Shown piece after piece: positions 55,692 through 64,000 of a stretch of 64,000 bases of DNA. This stretch comes from Platerodrilus igneus (lineage: Eukaryota; Arthropoda; Insecta; Coleoptera; Lycidae): NCBI GenBank assembly GCA_036346225.1, contig JARFIW010001110.1, forward strand, positions 868,001 to 932,000, given 5' to 3'. The notes under the pieces were generated by a model. It did not search any database. It was not told where the DNA came from and saw only the letters and a program-made list of their open reading frames with translations. Every line of letters begins with the position of its first letter. The first letter of the stretch is position 1. A program made the translations under genes and the position numbers.

Positions 55692-57200
55692 TTGTTAAAT
55701 AATTATACTGTTAATAAAAAGAACCTTTTGTTTATTAATATTAGTTTAAGGGATTGTTTATATGTTGCTTTAGTTGATAGTGGTTCACAGTTGTCGCTGG
55801 TAGACGAGAAGGTGTTGATAAAACATGCTGATTTTTTAAAAGGAAGAATAGAAGCGATTGATGGGGTTAATTTATGGTCGGCAATGAATAAAAAGTTAAC
55901 GACGATTTATAGGGTAATCCGTGTACCGATATTTGTAGGGGATAAAAAGGCAGGAGAGGCAGAGTTTTTAATTACAAAGGGGTTGCAGCTAGATTTCATA
56001 TTAGGAATGGATTTTATAGAGGATTTTGGATTGAATATAGATGGTAAGGATAGGTCGATTCGAATATTTGATAAAGATAAGTTATGGATGGTGTCTACGG
56101 TTAGTTCAGAATATAGGAATGGAAATAATATAGATAAGTCGGGATTAGGAATGGATAGGACAAGTGATTATAGACAGGTTAAAGTACGATTATGTAATAT
56201 GTTTGCGAGATTAATTAATGATGGACAGATTGGAAAAGTGAGTATTGAGATAAAGGCGAAGCTAGGAGAATTATTTAATAAATATATAGGGTTATTTAAT
56301 GAAGAGCCAAGATTTGCGAGGCGATATATGCATAAGTTAGAAGTCACGGAAGACAACGGGTTTAATACAAAGGTGTATTCAATTCCGTTTGCTATTAGAA
56401 ATAGGGTTAAAGCCGAGATTAACAAGATGTTACGAGAAGGAATCATAGAACCAGCGAAAACTCCATATGTGAACCCGGTAGTTATTGTTCCTAAACCCAA
56501 CAAAAGAGATATAAGGATTTGTTTGGATGCGAGGAAGTTGAATTCGATTACGAAACCGCAGTATGAACAACCACAAGGGTTGGATAATTTGTTGTATAAA
56601 GTGTACGAGATGAAGATTTTCAGTAACTTAGATTTAAAAAATTCATTTTGGTTAATTCCGTTGCATGAAGACAGTAAGAAGTTTACAGGGTTTAGTATTG
56701 AAGGGGAGATTTACATGTTTTCTGTAGTTCCGTTTGGGTTAAGTAGTTCTTCAGCAGCACTTGTAAGGGCCATGCAGAAGCTGTTTAACGAGTATGAATG
56801 TTTCTGTTCGCACTATGTGGATGATTTGTTGATTTTTTCAAGGAAGGAGCAAGAACACCTGGAGCATTTAGAAAAGGTGATCCAGAGGCTGGACGAAGGG
56901 GGTTTGAAGTTGAACGTGGAGAAATGCGAGTTGTTTAAGAACAAAGTTACGTATTTAGGGTTTGAAATCAGTGAACATGGGATGAAAATTTGTAATAAAA
57001 GGTTGGACGAGTTGAAAAATATTGCTCAACCAAAGAACGTGAGAGGATTGCGAGGATTTTTAAGGGTTCTAAATTATTATAAACGGTTTATACCGCGATA
57101 TTCTGAGTTGTGTGTGCCGTTGGTGAGTTTATTGAAGAAAATGAAAGATGGAAATGGACTGCTGATCGAGAGAAGGCGTTCCAGGATTTAAAAGTGCGTT
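55692..57200 (+). pseudogene. pol: Gypsy family A Pol: protease and reverse transcriptase
   Basis: Opens about 40 bases after gag with no ATG (TTG), as expected for a Pol made by frameshift or readthrough. Protease active site VDSGSQLSLV at residues about 30-39, with ILGMDF near residue 97. Reverse transcriptase: NPVVIVPKP, then LDARKLN, FSNLDLKNSFWLIPL with the first catalytic Asp, FSVVPFGLSSS, and YVDD at about 56815-56826 with the other two. The thumb/connection RGFLRVLNYYKRFI follows. A frameshift near 57140 shifts the connection to RNase H; a second near 57200 shifts it again. Otherwise the catalytic residues look intact. Confidence 0.9.
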
Positions 57201-57204
57201 TTAT

Positions 57205-58872
57205 AAAGAGTTGTCATTAAAATATCCCAATTTCAAAGACGAATTTATTTTAAGAACGGATGCGTCGAAATATGCGATAGGGGCTGAGTTGGTGCAGATC
57301 CAGGACGGAGCTGAGGTACCAATTGTATTCATTTCGAGGGTATTAAAAGACTGCGAAACCAGATATGCGACGGCAGAGAAGGAAATGTTGGCGATAGTAT
57401 ATGCAGTGAAAAAGTTGCGTTTTTATCTGCTAGGTAACAAATTTTTGATAGAATCCGACAACACGGTGGTAACATTTATGAAGAAAAAGGAGTTTCTAAA
57501 CAGCAGGTTGTACAGATGGGCGTTAGTATTACAGGAATACGATTTTGAAATCAAGCACAAACCAGGAAAGGAGAATGTGACGGCGGATTTTCTAAGCAGA
57601 CCGCAGGTGGAAGCGAATAAAGACGCGAAGGATTGTTTAGTTGCTTTGCAGGAGTTCAGGGATGTTGGTCGGTGGACAAACGCCAAGCTTATGGAGACGC
57701 AGAGGCACAGTGAGGTGAGCTCGATCCGCGAGAGATTAACAAGCGAAAATGTGGAGGAGTACCGTGGATTTACCATCGTAGGGCAGTTTGTGGTAAAAAG
57801 GATAGGTGATGCAGAGCTGGTAGTGGTATCCAGAGAAGCGGCTGTGGAAATTATAGATGAAATTTATTTAAATTTTGGACATATAGGCATAAGAAAAACA
57901 TTTTTGGTATTCAGGGAGGCGTTTTATGCACGGAACGATATTACGGTGGTTAAAGAAAGGATTAATCGTTGTAAAATTTGTATCTTAGGGAAAGACAAGA
58001 ACGTGGTGTTGCAGAACGTACCGATGAGTGTGAACGTGAGCGGACCGTTGGAATTGGTAGCTATTGATTATTTAAGCAACCTGATTACGAGTGAACAGGG
58101 GTATCGGCACATATTAGTAATGGTGGACGTTTTTTCAAAATTTGTTAAATTATTTCCGGCAAGGCGAAGTAACACGGTGCATGCTTTACAGTCGATTAAA
58201 GAATTTGGAAACCAGGTCGGGAAGATGGAAAGGATTTTGGTAGACAACGCGACATATTTTAACAACTAAAGATTTAGGAACGGGTTAAATCGAGCGCACA
58301 TTAAGGTGTCATTTAGCAGTATAAGGCATCCGAAAGCAAATCCATGCGAACGATATATACGGGAGGTAATAAAATATCTACGGTTAGCGACGCAAGAGCA
58401 CCATAATAGATGGATTAGATATCTGCCGCAGATTGAAAATTTTATGAATTGTGTACCGAGTTCAGTTACGAAAACGTGTCTGGTAACATTGATTCGAAGG
58501 ATTATACCAGCTAGGCCATGGAGGGAAGAAGTCGAGGTACCAGACATCACAGAGTTGTTGGGTAGTGTTAGACGTAGGATCGAAAGGATGCAGCGTAGTG
58601 ATATCGAGCGAAGGTGTAGCAGGATCAAAAAAAGGACGACTTTTGAAATAGGAGATTTGGTGATTGTAAAAAGGTTAAGAGTTTCGAACCGCGACAGGAA
58701 CATTTGCGCGAAGTTGTTGTTTCCTTATGAAGGACCGTACAAGATCACGCGTATTTTTGCGGAAGGAAATACATTTGAATTAGCTACTATGACAGGGGAA
58801 TATCGTGGGCGTTTTCACTTGGAAAATCTATACCCATATAAAGTTGTACAGGAAGAGGGTTTAGTAGAATAG
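57205..58872 (+). pseudogene. pol: Gypsy family A Pol: RNase H and integrase
   Basis: RNase H: RTDASKYAIGAEL (first Asp), the Glu in TAEKEMLAIVYAV, LIESDN (second Asp) and ENVTADFLSR (last Asp). Integrase: a zinc-binding end with GHIGIRKTF and CKIC; catalytic Asp in VAIDYLS, second Asp in LVDNATYF, then an in-frame TAA at 58267-58269, then Glu in NPCERYIREV. The C-terminal part has GDLVIVKR and PYEGPYKITRI, the gypsy GPY/F module. One stop codon is the only break over about 1.65 kb. Confidence 0.9.
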
Positions 58873-59127
58873 TTGTTATATAGTTCATGCGACGGAAAGT
58901 TTAGTTTGTTTTAGTTTATAGTGTAGGTTAGTATATAGCGTAGTTAGACAGACATGTTTGAGAAAGAAAAATAGGGGTTGAATAATTACAATATGTAGAA
59001 ATACGAAAGGGGGTTTGTGTAGAAATACGAGAGGGGGTTTGATTTTAAATAAAACTAGAAATTATGCACACCAGGAAAAAGTAAAACCGACGGAATTTCC
59101 AATTTCATTCAAAATCAGTGGGGCCAA
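58873..59127 (+). other. Gypsy family A 3' untranslated region and polypurine tract
   Basis: No envelope gene is present. AGTGGGG directly before the 3' LTR (about 59118-59124) is the likely plus-strand primer, though interrupted by a T and followed by CCAA. Confidence 0.6.
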
Positions 59128-60896
59128 TGTAATGTATAAGGGAGCTACCAAGAGTTCTAAGGGTTGTTTAGTACAAGGTAGTATATGCCAAGCAAAATAA
59201 TCCACATATTTGATCACATAAACTTAAAAATGTATGTTTGCCGTATTTTACATATGCTAAAATACCATTTAAAATGGTAGTTGAAATTAAGTGCCAAAAG
59301 GTAATATTAAAATGACGTAGTAAGATGTACAGTGCTCAAGGGTTTATACCGAGTTTGAATTTTAAAGGCCATTGAAAGTACATTTGCCGTCCAAAAACCG
59401 GATGCGTCTATGGATGTTCACTATCAACCACGCATCCAGGTTCAAGTGTGATTTATTTTGGTTTTTCATTTTAAATAGAATCAACTTTTGGACAATATTT
59501 GTAAGCTCAAAATTATTAGTTATAACAACGTCAAATGTGATTGATGAACTGTAAATATTTAGGACCAATACTAAAATTTTATGTAAATTGTGAAAGTGTA
59601 AAAGGACATGAACTATGGTATGTGCGACACAAACGAAATGTTAGAATGTTATTGGACAATTTAGTTATGTACTTTAATGTGTAGTAGGCAAGAAAAGTTA
59701 AAATGGTCGCCTTGGAAAGCAAACAACGAGAGACTATTTCGAAATTTATTTGTAAAAAGACGTGTTTTTCATACTGTGCTAATTTGTATCAAGAGTTTTA
59801 AAAAAAGTTAATAAAAGTATTTGATTTTAAAGAGTTTTGATTGAGTAAAGAAGCGTAAAGAAGTAACAGCGACGAAAGTAAAAGTGTAAAGAGTGGTGAT
59901 TGTGCGACGGCGAAGCGACGGATAAGTATATAGATTTGGAACGATATTGGGAAAGGTAGCAGGAAATCGAGTGGTTATATATAAAGGGACGAAGTTGGAT
60001 TTGGATATCGATTTATAGATTTGTAGCAGGACATCGAGAGGAAATATATAAGGAACGGATTTGGATTTGGATAGCGAGTTATAGCGATTTATAGGTAGCA
60101 GGACATCGGGAGGACATATATAAGGAACGGAGTTGGATTTGGATAGCGATTTATAGATTTGTAGCGGGGCATCGAGCAATTTAACAGGACGGCGAGTAGA
60201 TTTGAATTAAATACGAAGAAGCGGACGGATTGATTGAGAATACGAGGAGCGGAATTTAGGAGAGCAACAATTGGTAGTGGAGGATTAAAAGCAGAAATTA
60301 GCACAGGGGAAGTTACATCACAGGGTATTCAAAATTCTAAATTAGGGTTAATTATTTCAGGTATTGGGGAGCAGCTAAAATTTTGAGAACGACACCTGGA
60401 GGCGATACACAAATTCATCTGTTAGGACAACCGTGTAAAGACGCATACGGCGACAAGGATTTTGAGCCAGCAGTTAGAGCGGCCAACAACGAAGTGTAAA
60501 CCAGGTGAGTGCTGAAATATCTTAAAACGTCAAAACAGTCATAAATTTTGGTAGTAATTTAATTTGGCACAAAGCAACGTTGATCGTAGTAAAATTTTGG
60601 CATATACAAAAGTAGAGTAAAAATTTAGTACTAAAACAAAAGAGTGCACTTTGGTTGGACTTTGCACATCTACTTATAACAGAACTCACTATAAGTAGGT
60701 GGACACCCTGAGATTTAAGAGCTTAAATAGTCGAGGCATTGAAATAAATAGTTAAGTAAAGAACCAACCAAACGTTGCAAGTACGGGGCGTGCATTAGGT
60801 GTGCACATCTCTTAAAAGGCGCGACAAAAAGGGGTAAAATAAAATAAAAATTTAAAGAATATAGAAGAAAGAGTGACAGACAGTGAGTTTTAGTAA
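59128..60896 (+). repeat. Gypsy family A 3' LTR
   Basis: Direct copy of the 5' LTR, shorter by 70 bases because of two indels. A family A-specific 3' end TTTTAGTAA, then TATAT. Confidence 0.93.
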
Positions 60897-60913
60897 TATA
60901 TATTTGTATACAT

Positions 60914-62999
60914 TGTAGTGGTTTTAAAAGTTAAATTTAACTATAAACAAAGCAATTTGAAACACCCTGTATAGAGGAAACAACCAGAATTTACGTGCGA
61001 CATTTATTTCATTTAGTTCAGTTTAATGTAACAAGTATTAACAAAAATTTACAATTAATGAATAAAATTGAGTTAGGTTCGTAAAGAAAATAAATTTTAG
61101 CAGCCAATGCAACCTATTTATTAATTTAATGGAGTTTAATTACGTCTAATACGCATAAAAGCACGAAAAACCAATAAATCCAAGGCGAATAGCGTGTGTT
61201 ATAACAAACAAATAAATCGGTTGGGTTGAAATATCATGAAAAGAAGCTCCTAGAAATGTTGTATTAAAACGTCGGTTAATTAAACACCTGCATGTTTCTA
61301 AATGTCAGGTTCCTTTTATTTTTATAGATAACAAACAAGTTTCAAAGAATATCGGGTAACCGGTTGGAGGGTTCGCGTAAATGTTAACTAAAAGTTTCCT
61401 TAAAGTGCAGAAAGAATAGAGGGTCAATGAAATACGTCGGAATGAGACAGGCATACGGACAGTGCATTTCAAAAAGCACGTATTCAGTCCACATGGGGTA
61501 AATAGAATGCGGACAGAAATATCGATTCTCTACCACTCAAACAAGGTTAGAAGGAAACATATAATATGCATAAGTAAGGGACAGCGTTAATATAGGCGGG
61601 ATTTTGAAGACGTCAATGCATATACTATTGGTCGATATCGTTAATTTTAAAACAGGCAAACACAGGGATATTTGAAGTTGGGTTTATTGGAAAATATCGT
61701 AACGACGCGCTAAATTTCGGAGATTTCGAAAACGGTTGAAACAAAATTTGAGGAAGTGTTATTTTAAATTAGATTCTTCACGGTAAGAGGGTCTGGAGAG
61801 GTTACAGTCGAAGCATTTAAATACTCGAGGCGAATTAGCACTGCTCTCTTTTAAACTTCGTTCTCTTGGTACTTTGATCGCTTCAGACTACGAACGAGCT
61901 TGTAAGTATATAAAATTATTTTAAATTAAATAGTAAAGCGTTGGCCTTATAATTTGATACGCGAATAAGTGGTGAGTCTAAATTTTAATTTGAGGTGCAA
62001 CATTTATTTTAAACAAACTCGGAAAGTTACGTGAAGTAACGTAAATTTAAAATTAAATTAAACGAAAGTACGTAAGTATGAAAAAGTGGAATTAATTTGG
62101 ATTTGGAATTGGATGCACCGGGAAAGCAGCACAACTTAAATGGGGTTCTTCTACAAATAGCTAGCGGCGGACAGCAGAGCAGAGCGAAACAACTTTACCG
62201 CATCGTCAACGGAGTGGAGGTCTACAAGAAATTCCAGGTAACGCTTTAAAATTGTTGTTGTTATAAACTATGAAACTATGAAAATTGTGTGACGTGTGAG
62301 AGTAAATTTTGAAGGGATTGTGCATTTTTTGCGTATTGAAAATAATACGTATGACTAACTTTATTAAGGTATTTAAATAGAAATCTAAAGGTGTATATAA
62401 AGCTTATTAACGTCCATCAGAAATTTAAAATTTTTATTGTGAAGAGTACATGGTTTTTTTTTGTTGGTTGTAAGAGTATGCGAAGTACAAAAGCATACAT
62501 TATTCATAATTAACTGGGTTATCATGAGCTCACCATACTCCAGAGTATACAAATCCAAAATAAATTATAAATAAAGAACGAAAATAAGGTATTATTCAGG
62601 GCCCATTTACTCCGGGCATATTCAATGTGTTTGTTATTTTAAATTAAAATCTAGGACAGTACAAAAATAGGATTTATTGAGGTGTAACTTGATCTCTAAA
62701 ATGTGGATTTGTAAATAGTGTTAAATAAATATTGTATGATGGTTGTATTATTTTGTGGTTTTATTGAGAGTGTGCGTGAACGATACGAAGTATAATAGTG
62801 AATCTAGGTATCCAAGAGGAGGCCCAACTGAACTAGCCTGGGAACTGAAGAAGAATTAAGGTGATGAAGAGAGGAATCTGGGTAAGAGCTTAAAATTTCT
62901 TATTAAATTTTTCTATTGTATGAAATTTATTTTCGATTTTGAAAAATAAATAAAAGTTTCGAAGATTTTTGTTATTGAGAGGCGATTAAAGAGGTTACA
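60914..62999 (+). mobile_element. LTR of family B, plus orientation
   Basis: Starts TGTAGTGGTTTTAAAAG just after the gypsy target site and ends with GAGGTTACA at 62999, directly followed by a leader with primer-site motifs; TG...CA ends fit. About 2.09 kb. Its first 1.3 kb has a diverged inverted partner at 1-1187. Non-coding. The end point is inferred from the primer site, because the second LTR is outside the window. Confidence 0.65.
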
Positions 63000-63110
63000 C
63001 GGCAATTTATGACGGCCCAACGTTGGGGCTCGAATGTTTTTTTTTTACTTAGGCGCGGATTTTCCCAAGGTTCCACGGCAATTTATGGCGACCCAAAAGT
63101 GAGGCTCGAG
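63000..63110 (+). other. Duplicated primer-binding-site region (family B leader)
   Basis: CACGGCAATTTATGACGGCC then CAACGTTGGGGCTCGA (about 62998-63034), and again CACGGCAATTTATGGCGACC then CAAAAGTGAGGCTCGA (about 63075-63111): the same block twice, 77 bases apart, each a degenerate tRNA-Lys(CUU) primer site. Confidence 0.75.
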
Positions 63111-63225
63111 TTCCAGATAAAATTTTAGTAATTTTATTCCAGGAAACTGGCGATCTGAAAGAGAGAGTCGGTGTTTTGTATAAACTTAAGAATATTTTGA
63201 GTGTGTGTGGGAGTGATTTGAACAT

Positions 63226-64000
63226 ATGCAAAGAAAGGAGTGGTTAAGGAGTCAAGGAGTGAAAATTGGAGGTGACGATAGTGCCTTGTGTGATAAAAAT
63301 TCAAAAATGGAGGAAGCTGGAAGTAGTAGGGATCAGTCGAGGACGGAATCAGGAGATCAAGGAAACGAGATGATAATGAGGATGCTTGAAAGAATGAATG
63401 AGACGTTAAGCGGGGTTAGAGAGGACTCAAATCGAAAATTTGAGCAGATGAGTGTCGAATCGAATAGGAAATTTGATCAAATGAATGAGACATTAACAGG
63501 AGTTAGGGAAACCCTAAGTGAAAAAATAGATAAGACGAATAAAGACGTTTCTGAATTCAAAAATAGCTTGACGATAAAAATGGGGGAAGTTGAAAATAGG
63601 GTTGATAGAAATGAGCGTGATATTAGAGGTTTAAATCTGGAAATGGGACAATTAAGGACTGTTGCAAGGATTTTCTGTGAGGACCAGAGTAATGCAAAAA
63701 TGACTTAGGTAACGGACTCGTGTAAGGATTAGTTAGGTCGGGTAGAGAAAGAAGTGACCGGGATTAAGCACAATGTAGCGACTTTAATGGGGGATGGTCC
63801 AAGGTTTGTAACAGGTAATGTGTCTTTAGAGCAACAGATGCAATTTTATGGGGATAGTAGAGTAAACCCGCAAATATTCATTAACAATATTAGAGGTTTA
63901 ATAAGTAATTTGTATGATAAACAGGCGAAGTTAAATGTTGTAAAAGCTTTACTCAAAGACCATGCTGAAGCTTGGTATAATTTAATAGGACAGGAAATTG
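63226..64000 (+). pseudogene. gag: Gag of family B LTR element, 5' part, two in-frame stops, cut by window edge
   Basis: ATG near 63226 and one reading frame to the end of the window, interrupted by TAG at 63706-63708 and again about 25 bases later. Residues 45-150 are a coiled coil with repeated RMNETLSGVRE and SNRKFEQM heptad units. After the stops a capsid start appears (GDGPRFVTGNVS, NPQIFINNI, DHAEAWYNLIGQ), the gypsy-type capsid pattern. The N-terminus resembles the minus-strand Gag at 20200-20487. Confidence 0.75.

Larger units (their letters stand above)
51748..60896 (+). mobile_element. Full-length Ty3/gypsy retrotransposon, family A, 9.1 kb
   Basis: LTRs 51748-53586 and 59128-60896, tRNA-Lys primer site, gag, protease, reverse transcriptase, RNase H, integrase in gypsy order, no envelope. 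Target duplication TATAT, weak evidence because it lies in a TA repeat. The LTRs differ by about 15 substitutions that I counted by eye over about 1.77 kb plus two indels (8 and 62 bases), so insertion is fairly recent. The internal region still has several frame breaks. Confidence 0.92.

Overview
This is an insect nuclear window: AT-rich, intron-bearing, and dominated by eukaryotic mobile elements. The only host genes I can support are pieces of two insect odorant receptor (7tm_6) genes on the plus strand. Gene A contributes its last two coding exons, at 4985-5143 and 12565-12642, split by a 7.4-kb intron full of retroelement debris. Gene B contributes its first coding exon, at 49223-49447. 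I cannot fix the insect order; the receptor style would suit a hemipteran, but that is only an impression.

The 36.6 kb between the receptor genes is a stack of nested elements. The centrepiece is a 16.9-kb Polinton/Maverick (adintovirus-like) element at 23442-40354. It has AGT...ACT termini, terminal inverted repeats of about 0.64-0.81 kb and a perfect 6-bp target duplication (taaaaa at 23436-23441 and 40355-40360). It carries a protein-primed family B DNA polymerase on the minus strand. On the plus strand it carries an unknown gene, a parvovirus-type phospholipase A2 minor virion protein, a penton-like minor capsid protein, a small basic protein, a hexon-like major capsid protein, a packaging ATPase with a pipsqueak-like HTH at its front, a conserved 310-residue protein, a tail-fibre-like protein, a chromodomain integrase and a terminal unknown gene. 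Most of these genes are broken.

This element sits inside the 3' end of the ATPase gene of an older relative, whose pieces lie at 23059-23441 and 40355 to about 47010. The older copy carries different small cargo genes at 41-43.8 kb. Its right terminal repeat was later hit by a 1.19-kb hAT-like element (8-bp duplication) and by a tRNA-derived SINE (13-bp duplication). The younger Polinton's left terminal repeat was split by a 1.96-kb LTR-like insertion. A third, much older Polinton-type integrase remnant lies at about 3.87-4.1 kb.

Region by region: 1-3.1 kb LTR debris; 3.2-12.6 kb foldback, LINE and Harbinger remnants with receptor gene A exons; 13.9-15.3 kb hairpin and foldback repeats and microsatellites; 15.8-21.7 kb a minus-strand LTR element with gag and protease but no reverse transcriptase; 22.4 kb a palindrome; 23-47 kb nested Polintons; 47-51.7 kb receptor gene B exon 1 and a mariner-like pseudogene; 51.7-60.9 kb a full-length Ty3/gypsy element with nearly identical LTRs but broken frames; 60.9-64 kb the LTR, repeated primer-binding sites and gag start of another LTR element.

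All comparisons were made by eye between parts of the window, plus recalled family motifs. No database was searched.
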